Origin: Acanthochlamys bracteata
Lineage: Eukaryota > Streptophyta > Magnoliopsida > Pandanales > Velloziaceae
NCBI GenBank assembly: GCA_019914995.1
Contig: CM034130.1
Location: forward strand, 10,602,001 to 10,666,000
DNA length: 64,000 bases
Reading direction: 5' to 3'
Part shown: piece by piece, positions 13,311 through 26,402 of the stretch
Position numbering within the stretch: the stretch's first letter is position 1
Layout: the number at the start of each line of letters is the position of its first letter
Notes under the pieces: generated by a model
What the model saw: only the letters and a program-made list of their open reading frames with translations
Database searches by the model: none
What the model was told of the DNA's origin: nothing
Position numbers and translations under genes: made by a program

Positions 13311-16300
13311 ATGATGAGACTCCAAACATATGCGGGATTCAGTTTTCTTGCAGCGATAACTGCAATTTACCATGCTTTTCATAGTAGAGGGCAGTTCTAT
13401 CCGGCAATGGTCTACCTCTCCACCTCTAAGATCTGCTTGGTGCTGCTTCTGAACACGGGCCTCGTGTTCATGTGTATCATGTGGCAGTTGGTAAAGCGTA
13501 TATTTCTTGGTTCACTAAGAGAAGCAGAGGTTGAGAGATTGAATGAACAGTCTTGGAGGGAGGTTATGGAGATCCTCTTTGCAGTCACTATATTCAGACA
13601 GGATTTTTCAATCAGCTTTCTTGGGATGCTGACTGTGCTTTTGCTGATCAAAGCCCTGCACTGGCTAGCACAGAAGAGGGTTGAGTACATGGAAACAACT
13701 CCTTCTATTACAATGCTCTCGCACGTTCGTATTGTTTCTTTCATGGTGTTCCTTTTCATCATGGATTGCCTTTTCTTGACTAATTCAATTAAGTCTATAA
13801 TAAAGGCAGGGCAAGCATCCGTTGCACTCTTCTTTGCTTTTGAGTGAGTTTGCTCTATCTGTCTCATCCTTCTTTTAGTAAAGATGCTTATACAGTTTCA
13901 ATCTCGTTTCAAATGTGAGAGGTTTAATGATTAGATAATGCATTTTCTTACATATGAGTATCTGCTGTTCTTATTGTACACAAGTGATGCTTTCTCCTTG
14001 CTTCTGCGTTTGCATTCATTTTTTCTTATCAATTTTCATCTTATGGGTTGCAGGCTATTTCTTCTCTGTCATGTAATCTCTTTGCAAGTAGTAATACTAT
14101 TTTAGATTCCATTGCAAATTGAGCGTTGGAATTGATACCTGGTTAGCGAAGGTCTCTAGTGAAATTGATAAGATAAGGACTGGGCCCATGGGTATGGTTA
14201 TGTGTAAGGCTCATATTTTGAACATTAATACAATTTCAGGTACATGATACTAGCAACAACTACAGTGTCGACTTTTGTGAAGTATACTTTACATTTTATT
14301 GACATGCTTATGGAAGGACAGTGGGAGAGGAAGGCTGTGTACACATTCTACCTAGAACTCGTGCGAGATCTTCTTCATCTGTCTATGTATATATGCTTCT
14401 TTTTCGCTATATTCTTGTAAGTGTCCTTCTTTTAAAACACCTTTGCTCTTTATTATGTTCCAGTGTTCCCTCTAATACTTCTGCAAGTAAGCAGCAGTTT
14501 CATGAGTACTTCAGTACACGCATTTACTCACAAGATACCTGTGTACTCCATTGCAAAATTGTACGTACCTGTAAGTTACTACATATGAGTTAAGATTTGC
14601 TCCGTGAAACTAATTTATAATTGATGAAACTAAATCTTGTGCAACTTTAAAGTCTTCTTCTGCATATAAATGGTGAAGTAGTGCCTCACTTTCTTTCTTT
14701 CGAGGAAAAAATAGCATCTTATCTTTCATTTTTAATTAAAGGCTTTCCAATTATGTCATCAATGACAAATGTTTACTTCTTAAGCTTCTGCTAATGCTAT
14801 GCAATATAGGAAATTAAGTTATAGGCTTTCCTCTGTATTTCTTCCTAGTGCTGGTAGTATGCTTGTGCTTCTCAATATTAGAGACTCTTCTTAATCCTTT
14901 CGTGTTTCTACCAGTAACTATGGTCTGCCTCTTCACTTGATTCGGGAGCTCTATGAAACATTCCGCAACTTCAGGATCCGTATCGCTGATTATGTCCGCT
15001 ACCGTAAGATAACATCAAATATGAATGAACGATTTCCTGATGCGACTCCTGAGGAGCTTAGTGCGTAAGTCCTTGAGTTTTGCTTACATTAGGAAGGTTT
15101 TTATGCCTCTTGGTGACTGAGTTACTGATTTGTGTAATATGATGGCTTGCAGGACTGATGCAACATGCATTATATGTAGGGAGGAGATGGTTTCTGCAAA
15201 AAAGTTGCTTTGTGGACACCTTTTCCATGTTCATTGTCTAAGGTCGTGGTTAGAGAGACAGAATACTTGCCCTACTTGTAGATCTCTCGTTGTTCCTCCT
15301 GAAAATGCTGCAGCTGGTTCCCGACCACAACCTGGAGTGCCTGCACAGAACCTGCCATTTGGTAAGATTTAAGTTTTACTATCTCAGCAAATACTACTGG
15401 AATTACTGTAAACTGCAAGTGGTGTTTGCAACATATCTTTGAACTGCTAGACACCGTCTTCACCAAGTATTATTATCTTGTTTTATCTTAAGTCATTTTC
15501 GAGGGATGGCTTTATTATCCTAACCATTTTGGTTGTCTATTTTCTTGCTAAGTAATTTATTAGATGAATTCACCTTACACCTCTTGATGCTTTGATCGGG
15601 ATGTTCAGCAGCAAGCACGGCTCAATCCTCTGGAGGGGCAGGTGCGGGCGAGAACAATATAGGGCAGCAACAAGGGAGGCTGCAAGCAGCTGCCCGTGCT
15701 GCTTCGGTCTATGAAAAGTCATTTGTTCTTCCTCCAGCAAATGCATTCTCGCAGTATGTAAATGTTGTGGTTATGTTTTGCTTTTCATTTGTCTTTGATG
15801 ACCTATCGTGTAACTTTTCTTTTGCTATGTATGAAATTAGGCCACTGGTATATCAACTGCCACTAGGTCTGCTTAACCCACAAGTTGATGATACAAGTGG
15901 GGGGAACATTAGGTTGGCTGAAGAGGCAGGTTCTTCTGTGCAATCTCAGCCAAACCAGCTCTTTGTCTCTGCTGGTGTTCCTTACTCTTTCACACCCTTT
16001 CAAGTTCCAACCCCCAATACTACATGTGATGAGACGCCTGGTAGCAGTTCAGATGTTCAAATTTCTCTTTTGAAGGCTCAGGAAAGTCTTATTCAGCACC
16101 AGATTGAGGTATGCCTATTTATGCATTTGCATGAAAATTACATTCAGTCAACCTGTATATAACAATTTAATGAGGCAAATACTTGAGAAGTCTCGAAATT
16201 CTCAACTTGCCATAGTGTTCATTCATGGACATTTTCGGCTTCCCATACCTTGCAAGAGCAAATATTAAATGTGTCATAATTCCTTGGATATGATTCAGAT

Positions 16301-16660
16301 TATCTCAAGAGGAATCTGTTTCATTATGTACTACATCCTTGGATAAATCCTAAACACATGGGCAGGAGTAGTGTGTTGATGAGTATACTTTTATGTTTTT
16401 TTTGCCTAAAAGGAAACTAGACATGTATATGTGCACATCTCAGAATACTAGAGAATCTTCATTTTATATCTTCAACTAACGTATGCATCATTTTGAAATT
16501 ACATAGAACTTCATTCATCATTTTGTAAATGACTCTTTGAATGTTTTTCTCTCTCCAGTTTCTGAAAGTGCAATTGCAGCTCATACAACAACAAAAGCTA
16601 GATAAGCCAGAGGCTGCTGGGGAAGGGGTTGATCCCAAAGGTAAGGCACCTGCAGAATGA
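13311..16660 (+). CDS. HRD1: ERAD E3 ubiquitin ligase HRD1 (synoviolin)
   Basis: ER-membrane RING-H2 ubiquitin ligase that ubiquitinates misfolded proteins during retrotranslocation (HRD1-SEL1L/HRD3 complex). Seven exons: 13311-13843, 14240-14416, 14915-15064, 15153-15361, 15609-15753, 15841-16108, 16559-16660, giving 527 residues. The N-terminal half is a multi-pass membrane domain with family signatures FHSRGQFYPA, LSTSKI, GSLREAEVERLNEQ, IFRQDF and KRVEYMETTPS. The RING-H2 runs C292, C295, C307, H309, H312, C315, C326, C329. The C-terminal tail is Gln/Ser-rich and ends in a short helix (FLKVQLQLIQQQK). The start at 13311 aligns with known HRD1 N-termini. The fifth exon could instead begin three bases later at a second CAG. 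Confidence 0.95.
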
Positions 16661-19075
16661 AGTGTTACTGATTCTGCATGAGCCTGCATTGATCATGCTG
16701 TAGATGGTGCGCTATGAGTTGAACCGGAGGAGTGAGCCTAAGAAACGGATGCAGAGCTCCACACTAACAGAGTTGCCAGCAGGAAAGTTGATTTGATGTT
16801 CCTCTGAAGAAAGTATACTGAAGCCTAGTGTTGAAACTTTGTGTAGATTCTTAGGAAGCGTTCTCTACAGGTGTTATGGGTTAAATTTCGCATGCTGTAC
16901 ATTTTGCAGATAGTGCATTTTGTGTATCGATCGACCTTGCCGGTGCTGCAAGCATAACAGAAGAGAAAAAAAAATTCTCAAATTAGCAAAAACAGGAACT
17001 AATACAACTGCTGGAGTGCATAAGTCAAAAGAATTTTAGATACCATACTTGAATGTTGAAAACTCTAAGATTAGTTAAGCTTTTAGAATGGACCACAAGT
17101 CAGGCATGACCCATGTCACTGCAGACTCCCCCGGCATTGAAATTTGATACCCGGCAAGTTCATCGTAACTCATCCTTGCCAACAACAAGATTTATTGTAT
17201 GTGAAGATTATTATTCTACTAGCATTTAGTGAAAAAAATCCTGCAGGTAAAATTGATACCCGATGAAATTTAGTTTATCAACTAATATTGTTGTTTTATT
17301 AGAGAGTAGTAGATGCTAATTTTTTGAGCCATGTTAGTAATAAAAAATTATAAGCATTTTATGGTACAACTTTGAACAATTATATGTTAGCTAAAAATAA
17401 TAAGCTATTTTTAATTAAACAGATGATATTAAATTTTCAAAATAGAATATTAAGTTTGATAATAAGATGTATGTTTTATGACTTGTTAGTATATTGTCAG
17501 AGATGTTTAATATAGTTTTGTTTAACTCAATACTCAAATAATATTATTTATATGAATTTAATTAAGAGTAGTGTTTTAAATAAAAAAAATTAGAAAGAAA
17601 TTACAGATTTCTCTTTACAGTCATAGAGATCTTAAAGCAAAAATTTGAAGTATCAGCGATCAGATTTCTCTTTTGAATACATTTTCACCAACTATACTAC
17701 ACAAAAGAAAATTCTTATATAAACAATATCTAAATTTCAAAAATCAATTGAACTAAAATAAACATAAGGAGTGTTTTCGTCATTTATCAAGGCCCTAACC
17801 AACTGTTCAGTTTGAAAATTTTAGTTAGATTCTTTCTTACAGTGACATCCATGTCCCTGATAAAGTTTTAAATAATAAAAAAATAAAAATTTATAAAAAA
17901 CTGTTACCTTTTTCTGTAGTGCTCGTCTTGTCAAAGCTAGAATATAATATACTTGTCTATGTTAATTATTTAATCCAATCCAAGCTTTAATGCTCGTAAA
18001 TAATTAACGTAAGAATAACTAATTATGTTCAATTGATTACTGCTGTCATCATATTAGTGAGTACTTACGTGAAGTGAGTAGAGCTTAAGTGTTTTTTCAA
18101 ATTGATTAAATTGAAATGGTTGGCTTAGTGGAGCGCAGACAACAACGCAACATAATTTATTTGGAAATATCCAATTTTTAGAAAAAAAAATTAACACCTG
18201 CTTTTAAGAACAAATAAAATTTTTGAAAACAAACCTAAAAAAAAAATGTTTCAAAATTTTTAAGTAACTTCAGAAAACACAGCATGTGTAACAACAGTAC
18301 CCTCCACCAATTAATATCCAGCACCAAATGACAATCCTATCCCTACGCAATCAATTCAGACAGTACAATTCAATACTGCTCATGTCAGAAACAACTAATG
18401 ACAAATCCGCAATTGACCGAATTGCTTACGGGTAAATTAGTAAACCCATTGCCAGAGTTATGTCAGCTGAGTTGCTTGTGCCAGTTTATTAATGGTTTAG
18501 AAAGCATCTCCCAGTTTAAAAAACAAGAATCTCACACGTCTGATAATTGCTTGGACCTATCGATCTGGACACTGATAAGCTACTGTACTTATACATTGGA
18601 ACTCGGCAGCTGCCACCGCACTGCACTGGAAAGCGACAGGTTTGGTTGGACCCAATCAACAACAAATATTTTTCTGTTTTTCCAAATAAAGCCCTCTTGT
18701 TAACCACACCCTAATTTCTGCCGACCCGCGCCCGTATTCTACTTCCGTCTAAACCACAGTGAGGTGATTTTTTAACGAATCCAAGTGTGTGTTTAACAAG
18801 TAGGGAACAGGACGAAGTAGTGGGTACGAGGAAAGCCGACGTAGCAACTTGCTACGGAGACATTAAATGACATATGTACCCTTTTTTACTTTTTTGCTGC
18901 TGACGGTTTTATCCTTGAGGATCTCCTCCTGACCGACATTAGCGAGTTCCAATCATACCCCTGTTCTATATGACGCGTGATATTACTGATATACCCTGTA
19001 AAAGTTTTGTACGGGTATTTGTTAATGTAGTTATTTGTTGGAAAGTCTAAGGCTAACATAGGGAGAAAATATCAG

Positions 19076-19083
19076 TATATATA
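19076..19083 (+). promoter_or_regulatory. Probable TATA box of the TOPLESS-related gene
   Basis: TATATATA in a GC-richer context followed by a GA-rich stretch (TGGGAGAGAGAGAAAC) typical of a plant leader. Transcription would start near 19110. Inferred from position and composition only. Confidence 0.45.
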
Positions 19084-19180
19084 GCTGACTTGTGGGAGAG
19101 AGAGAAACAAGATTTACGCTATATATATTAGAATGGTCTAGAAAGTAGAGCAGAGCAGTAGCGAGAGATTGGAAGTAGCG

Positions 19181-19200
19181 AGGGTTTCGCGAAACCCTAA
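19181..19200 (+). promoter_or_regulatory. Perfect 18-bp palindrome containing a telo-box
   Basis: Bases 19181-19198 read AGGGTTTCGCGAAACCCT, identical on both strands. Bases 19192-19200 are AAACCCTAA, a telo-box. It falls about 100 bases after the TATA box, so it is probably in the transcribed leader of the TOPLESS-related gene. Confidence 0.6.
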
Positions 19201-19400
19201 CATCTTCCTAAATAGAGATTGATCCGCGGAAAATTTTGGTTTCTCTCTTGATTCTCAGCTGGTTTTAAGTTTTTCAATTTTTTTTGGGGCATCAATCGAG
19301 CTACAGATCGTTGCTGGTATCGTTGTTCTCGTCCCAACGAGCTGTTTTTCAGTTCAAAATCGAGCTTGAATCAACGGAGGAGTTTGAAATAGAAGCCGTA

Positions 19401-19457
19401 ATGTGGATTTCCGGAATATTTCGATGCTTTTTTCTGAATATTGTGAAGCTTTGTTGA
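19401..19457 (+). other. Upstream ORF 1 in TOPLESS leader
   Basis: ATG-initiated 18-codon ORF (MWISGIFRCFFLNIVKLC, then TGA), wholly upstream of and not overlapping the main start at 19757. It is real as sequence. That it lies in the mature mRNA depends on the leader being unspliced, which I infer from the lack of an obvious leader intron. Confidence 0.4.
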
Positions 19458-19581
19458 TCGAGCTCTTCTGGTGCGATTGATCCATTGTTTTGGATTTTGG
19501 AGATCAGATCTCAAACGTTTCGAAGAATTTTGGGCGATTGTTTGTCATTAACATTAATATAATAATTTATTGTTGAATGCG

Positions 19582-19602
19582 ATGTCCAAATTAAGGAGCT
19601 GA
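19582..19602 (+). other. Upstream ORF 2 in TOPLESS leader
   Basis: ATG-initiated six-codon ORF (MSKLRS, then TGA), 155 bases before the main start. Same caveat as the first upstream ORF. Confidence 0.4.
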
Positions 19603-19756
19603 AGTCTTCTTTGGCTACTGGTAGTTTTGGATTTGAAACTCGGAATTTTTTTTCTTCTTTTGGAAGTGGTTTTCTTGGGCAGTTCCGTCTTTTCCAATCT
19701 TTTTGAGTCTAAAACAACGGATTTTTGCGCTGGATCGGTTAGGGATCCCGGGCACC

Positions 19757-22700
19757 ATGTCTTCCTTAAGCAGGGAACTGGTCTTCCTGATACTTCAATT
19801 CCTCGACGAGGAGAAGTTCAAGGAAACTGTTCACAAGTAAGGTTTATTCTGCGATTTATTATGATGTTTTTTTTTTGAATTTGGGGAAAATTATGTCCAG
19901 CTATCCAAATGCAAAGGAATGCAAGATTCTTGGAAACATTTTTTGTTCTTTTCATTTTTTTATGAGGTGCAGGAAATGATTTTTTTGGAATGGATGCTGT
20001 TTGATTCAGGTTGGAGCAGGAGTCTGGGTTTTACTTCAATATGAAGCATTTTGAGGATCTCGTACAGGCGGGGGAGTGGGATGAGGTGGAGAGGTATCTT
20101 GGTGGCTTCACGAAAGTGGAAGACAATCGATACTCCATGAAGATCTTCTTTGAGATAAGGAAGCAGAAGTATCTCGAAGCACTTGACAGGTTGTTTATTA
20201 AAAAACAATTAAAATTTCTTCTCTAACTGACTTGGGGGAACTAGTTGTGATTTGATCAGCTGTATTGTCTCTTTTAGGCATGACAGAGCAAAAGCTGTTG
20301 AGATACTTGTGAAGGACCTGAAGGTCTTTGCATCCTTCAATGAGGAGCTCTTCAAAGAGATCACGCAGTTGCTGACCCTTGACAACTTCAGGTATGTTTT
20401 GACTGTCTTTCAAACCACATTGGTAATTGTCATATTGTACAATGAATTTTGTAATCTTTGTACAGGCAAAACGAACAGCTTTCGAAGTATGGGGATACAA
20501 AACAAGCAAGAAACATAATGCTTTTGGAGCTTAAGAAGCTGATTGAAGCTAACCCATTGTTTAGGGACAAACTTACATTTCCACCTTTTAAAGCATCCAG
20601 ATTGAGGACATTGATCAACCAAAGGTATGCTTTTATTATCACCTTTATCATCATCCCTTTAAATTTCCTATGTCTAAGCAAATTGTGAGGAGCATTTTGG
20701 TGAGATAACTGCTACAATGGCGTTCGTTGACTTTGGAGGATCTGTTTCTTGCACAATGATTTCTCATTCCCCTTTCATGTTTGCCCTGAATGGCATGGGT
20801 CATTGGATCTAATGTTTAAAAGATGTATCTCTAGCTCTTCAATGTAAAAGTTCAAAGGTGGTTCCAGTTGCTAGATTGAACTTGACCTGACTTTCTGTTT
20901 GGTAGTCTTAATTGGCAGCACCAGCTTTGCAAGAACCCACGACCCAATCCAGATATTAAAACACTCTTCACGGACCACTCATGTGCTACAGCTAATGGAG
21001 CCCGCGCTCCTCCAACAAATGGCCCTGTTGTTGGAGCAATGCCTAAAACAGGGGCATTTCCTCCAATGGGTGCTCACAGTGTAAGTGGATATCAATGGTT
21101 CAACTGCAAACATATGTTATATGACTTCGTATCTGAGGGATGCATCAAATTGTCCTCATGTAGCCATTCCAGCCAGTTGTTTCCCCAGCGGCAAGCACCA
21201 TCGCCGGGTGGATGTCAAGTGCTAATCCATCATTGCCGCATGCTGCTGTTGCACAAGGGCCCCCTGGTCTTGTGCAACCTCCTAATGCAGGTACCTAGCT
21301 TACAAGCATGGCCTTTGTACCCGTGGATGCGACTGAAATTTATTTTGATTTTTTGCTGACTTAAACGTAATTCTAAAACTGCTGCATATTTTCAATCAGC
21401 TGCATTTTTGAAGCACCCACGAACACCAAGTAGTGCTCCAGGATTGGATTATCAAACTGCTGAATCAGAGCATTTAATGAAAAGAATGCGTGCTGGGCAA
21501 TCTGATGAGGTTTGGCAGTGTTTAGCTATTTAATTATTTTTTTCTATGTTTTGAAAATTTTATGAAGTTCACAATGCTGAAAGAATTATTGTTTTAGGTA
21601 TCATTTGTAGGCGCACCGCATCCAACCAACATCTACTCTCAAGATGATATCCCGAAAACTGTTGCGCGCACTCTAACTCAAGGATCTAATGTGATGAGCC
21701 TGGACTTCCATCCACAGCAACAGACAATTCTTTTAGGTATGTGCTTGTTACACCATGCCTTTGCTAAATATGTGTATGGGCGCCATTATTAAATAGTTGT
21801 GATGCATTTCTGTGTTACATTGGTTCTTAGATCGTATTAAGTACTTCTGGTTTGTCATTCTCCCTTACTGTTATCTTTTTTATACAGTTGGAACAAATGT
21901 TGGTGAAATTGCTATATGGGAAGTTGGTTCTAGGGAAAGAATAGCTCACAAGACATTCAAAGTGTGGGATATTTCAGCTTGCTCGCCGAATTTACAGGTC
22001 ATCTTTAAGCCACAATGCAGTAGCTCCCTGAATATATCAAAGCAAAAATGTTGTGCTATTTGTGTTTCACTGTTTTATTGATGAGGATAGTGTGATACTC
22101 AGGCAGCACTTGTGAAGGATGCTACCATATCTGTAAACCGATGCTTGTGGAGTCCTGATGGCAGTATGCTTGGTAGGCTGAATGCAAATTTATATGATTG
22201 TGATTCTGGAAGCCCTGTACTATATTTTGTACTTCTTATTCGGACACCCTTGTGATTTCTTCTTCAGGTGTTGCATTCTCGAAGCATCTTGTGCAGACAT
22301 ATGCTTTCATCCCTAATGGCGAATTGAGGCAACAATTGGAAGTGAGTGGCAATGATACTACTAGAGAGTGCTCATCTCAGCAGTTGCTGATTCATTTTCT
22401 GTTTATATAGATTGATGCTCATGTTGGTGGAGTCAATGACATTGCATTTGCTCATCCCAACAAGAGTTTGTCGATAATCACGTGTGGTGATGACAAGACA
22501 ATCAAGGTGAGATTGGAAATAAACTATTGCTTCAGGTTTGAAGTGTCCCAATTTTGTTGAGAAAAGCGAAATGCTTGGACAATTGATGATGGTTATGTCA
22601 ACTGCAGGTATGGGATGCTGTTACTGGACAGAGGCAATATATCTTTGAGGGCCATGAAGCGCCTGTTTACTCTGTCTGCCCTCACTACAAGGAGGCTATT

Positions 22701-25700
22701 CAGGTGTCTAGTCTGTCAAGTAGCTGTTTTTATGGTTTTCTCTGTTGTTTTATCTACCTATTAGCAATCCTTTGGTTGCTTTGTGGTTATTTTTTTCTGA
22801 CTTCTAAGTGATGATGCTCATGCATCTTCCATGATATTATCTCATGACTCTAGAAATTGACAATTCCATATTTGCAGTTCATCTTCTCCACGGCTATTGA
22901 TGGGAAAATCAAAGCATGGTTATATGATTATATGGGATCTAGAGTTGATTATGATGCTCCAGGACTATGGTGCACAACAATGGCATACAGTGCAGATGGA
23001 GCTAGGTCAAATTCTTGTCTTATAACACTCTTGTAACGTGATGCTTTTTGTCAATCATTAACTATGTAAAAAAGGGTTTGGAGATTTCTTTTATTTTGTT
23101 CAAAATCTTTTATATTGTTTCTAGTTTGGATTGAGATATTGTAGTGCTTGTTATTTGTTGCACACCCTTCTCCTAATTTTGTTCACCTCTTATGCACATG
23201 TGTTGGCAGGCTATTTTCCTGTGGAACCAGCAAAGAAGGTGATTCTCATCTGGTTGAGTGGAATGAAACTGAAGGGGCCATAAAGAGGACATACTCTGGT
23301 TTTAGGAAACATTCGTATGGTGTTGTCCAGTTTGACACAACCAGGAACAGATTCTTAGCTGCTGGAGATGAATTCATGATCAAGTTTTGGGATATGGACA
23401 GTACCAATGTGTTGACTACGACAGACGCAGATGGCGGATTAGCTGTCAGTTAACTTATACTTCGCACATTATATGCATAATGTTGCACAGGGTTGGAGCT
23501 CCTAAAGTTATTGCCTTAATTGTGCAGGCAAGTCCTCGTCTGAGGTTCAATAAGGAAGGTTCGCTGCTTGCTGTAACCACAAATGACAATGGGATCAAGA
23601 TTCTAACAAACTCTGACGGGCAACGATTGTTGAGGATGCTTGAGAGCAGGGCTTTCGAGGCATCTAGAGGTTCTTCTCATCAGGTTAACAAGGTGAAACA
23701 TATGGTCTTCTACATTACATAATTGTGGTACCTTAGTCCTGCAATTTTGTCAACATAGGCTCATGTATGTTTAATCTTTTGTCTTTAATTGGTGGAAATA
23801 TGCGTGTCTAATAGGTTCCTGTTATGTGCAGCCATCAATCGTCAATCCTTTGGGTGCTGTGTCAAATGTTTCTGGTGCATTAAGTGTCCCTGTTGAACGC
23901 TGCGATAGAATTCCTCCTGCTGTATCCATGAGCAGCCTGGTAAATCTGCAAATTTACTGCAATGACATGAATCAATTAGCAATAGACTTCAAATGCCTAA
24001 ACTAATCTAATTCTCTACACAAGTGCAGACTAGTATGGAGAGTAACAGGATGACAGATGTCAAACCTAGAATTCCAGACGATACTGAGAAGGGCAAGAGC
24101 TGGAAGTTAGCTGAAATTGTTGATTCTGCGTACCTCAGAGCCTTGAGGTTGCCGGATGCTACGCCACCAACTACCAAGGTAATACATATCTCAGAAACTC
24201 TGTTTGTCTGTTCAATATAATTTTTTATTGCAAGATGCCAGTTGAAATTAACCTGTAAATCTGTCCTCTCTTATTCGGTAAGGAAAAATCAAAGTTACCT
24301 AGATACTTGTGGTCCTTAGATGGTCAGTTTCCTTTTTGTGTTTTTGGCAAGGATATGCAGTTATACTCGCACATGAAGTACTTTCAGTATCCATTGTAAA
24401 AGAAAGAATTGTTACTAACATCTGGGGTAAATTTCATTTAAGAGATTATTAGTCAATGTTGCAGCCATGTGAAACCAAACTCTCTTTTCAATTTCTAATT
24501 GTTATCTCCATTTTTATTAAAAAATAGAGGACTGTTTAATTTTGATCGAAGTATTTAGAGGTGTCTTTATAAATTACTGGAACAAGATATTACTTCATAT
24601 CAGGTTGTGCGATTATTGTACACAAATTCTGGTCTTGCTGTATTGGCTCTTTTCTCCAGTGGAGTCCATAAGCTGTGGAAATGGCAACGCTCTGACAGAA
24701 ATCCATCTGGAAAGGTTAGTAACATCAGATATTGCACTGTTATAGAGTGGGTGTATTTCTTTATTTAATTGTTTTGATTACCTGCCAGTCGACTGCATCG
24801 GTTTCACCTCAGTTGTGGCAACCACCAAACGGAATACCTATGACCAACGACATCAGTGAAAGCAACCAATCTGAAGATACAACTGCATGCATAGCTTTGT
24901 CTAAAAATGACTCCTATGTTATGTCTGCATCTGGTGGGAAGGTTTCATTGTTCAATATGATGACATTTAAGGTATCTAGTCCCAGAGGAAACTGTTATCT
25001 TTACTTCTTTTTGACTTGTCTTCCTTTTGGCGCTAATGATTGTTGCATATTTCTCAGGTTATGACTACTTTCATGCCACCACCTCCTGCAGCCACCTTTC
25101 TAGCATTCCACCCTCAAGATAACAATATCATTGCTATAGGAATGGATGATTCTACTGTACAAATATACAACGTTCGGATTGATGAGGTTGTCTGGCTTAA
25201 CTTTCCTTGCTATCCTCTTATGAATTTCATCTCGTGAAAGACTAATCGAAGAAACTTCGTGAAGCTGTCACGTATTAGTTGTGTCCAATATATTGCTCTA
25301 TGCTTTTCCTCATTGTCGCATACTAGGTGTCTGTATTTGATTGCTTGCTGTCTACTTTGTTGCAGGTGAAAACAAAGTTGAAGGGTCATAGCAAAAAGAT
25401 AACAGGCCTGGCTTTCTCCCATTCTTTGAATGTTCTGGTCTCTGCTGGAGCTGATGCACAGGTTAGGAGGTCTTTTTAAACATAGCCATCTCTTGCTCTT
25501 GCTTTTTCACCTAAATCAGATTCATGAATTAGAAAACAATAGACGTCTTGAGCTTAGTGGATCACGTGTGTTTCTTTAAATATTATATACATTGTGTAGC
25601 TACTGATATTTGTCTATAATTCAAAAATGCAATTACAGTTATGTGTATGGAGCATTGACGGATGGGAGAAGAGGAAATCGAGATATATCCAGGCACCCTC

Positions 25701-26402
25701 AGGGCGCCCATCGCCTCTAGGTGGGGATACCAGAGTTCAGTTTCACAACGACCAGGCTCATCTTTTGGTGGTCCATGAAACTCAGATATCCATCTATGAG
25801 AGCAAGCTTGAATGCCTGCGCTCGGTAACTACCCTTTGTCATCCTTAATATGTTTTAGTAAATCGCATTCTTGAATTTCCTTTTGACAATTGACAAATTT
25901 AATGGTGATGTTACCCTGGTGCAGTGGTCTCCAAGAGACGCTCTCTCAGCAGCCATTTCAAGTGCGATATATTCTTGTGACGGTCTCTTGGTGTATGCTG
26001 GATTCTGTGATGGTGCGGTTGGTGTATTTGATGCAGAAAGCTTGAGGCTCAGATGTCGAATAGCACCATCTTCCTACATAACCTCTCCTGTCAATAGGTA
26101 CCAATTCTAGATGGATATCCGTTACAAATTTCAATCAGCAAGCATCTCTTTTCAATCTTTATCTGAGACTTTCTATTTCTTATAGCAGCGGGAATGCTTA
26201 TCCCATGGTAATAGCTGCCCACCCGTCGGAGCCAAACCAGATTGCCCTAGGAATGAGTGATGGAGCGGTTCACGTGGTAGAACCAACAGAAAGTGAGCCG
26301 AAATGGGGAGCAGCACCTCCTCAGGAGAACGGCCCTCTCCCGACCATCTCATCTAATCCATCTCTAAACACACAGGCATCAGATCCACCTTCTGCAAGGT
26401 GA
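19757..26402 (+). CDS. TOPLESS-related transcriptional corepressor (TPL/TPR1/TPR4 clade)
   Basis: Nuclear Groucho/Tup1-type corepressor recruited by EAR-motif proteins such as Aux/IAA, JAZ-NINJA and BZR1, acting with histone deacetylases. Twenty-five exons: 19757-19836, 20010-20189, 20278-20391, 20466-20624, 20906-21080, 21164-21290, 21400-21509, 21598-21736, 21888-21997, 22103-22172, 22268-22341, 22411-22506, 22608-22703, 22878-23005, 23210-23444, 23528-23692, 23832-23939, 24029-24178, 24604-24714, 24789-24971, 25058-25186, 25366-25461, 25639-25824, 25925-26097, 26186-26402. That is 1136 residues. The N-terminus has LisH (SRELVFLILQFLDEEKF), CTLH (GEWDEVERYL) and the DNRYSMKIFFEIRKQKYLEAL helix region that binds EAR peptides. 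A Pro-rich linker (about 185-290) leads to two WD40 propellers (HVGGVNDIAF, CGDDKTIKVWD, GHEAPVYSVCP, HSKKITGLAFS). Wording of the linker and second propeller fits TPR1/TPR4 more than TPL or TPR2/3. Confidence 0.96.

Larger units (their letters stand above)
16661..19756. promoter_or_regulatory. HRD1 3' UTR, AT-rich spacer, and TOPLESS promoter/leader
   Basis: The first roughly 300 bases are the HRD1 3' UTR. Bases about 17200-18400 are AT-rich spacer without recognisable genes. A TATA box at 19076-19083 precedes a leader of about 640 bases before the TOPLESS-related ATG at 19757. I saw no coding signature in this interval. Confidence 0.5.

Noticed and set aside
18398..18703. 101-codon plus-strand ORF upstream of the TOPLESS-related gene
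   Set aside because: Composition is that of flanking spacer. No splice signals or domain, and its opposite strand is also open, which is typical of chance ORFs.
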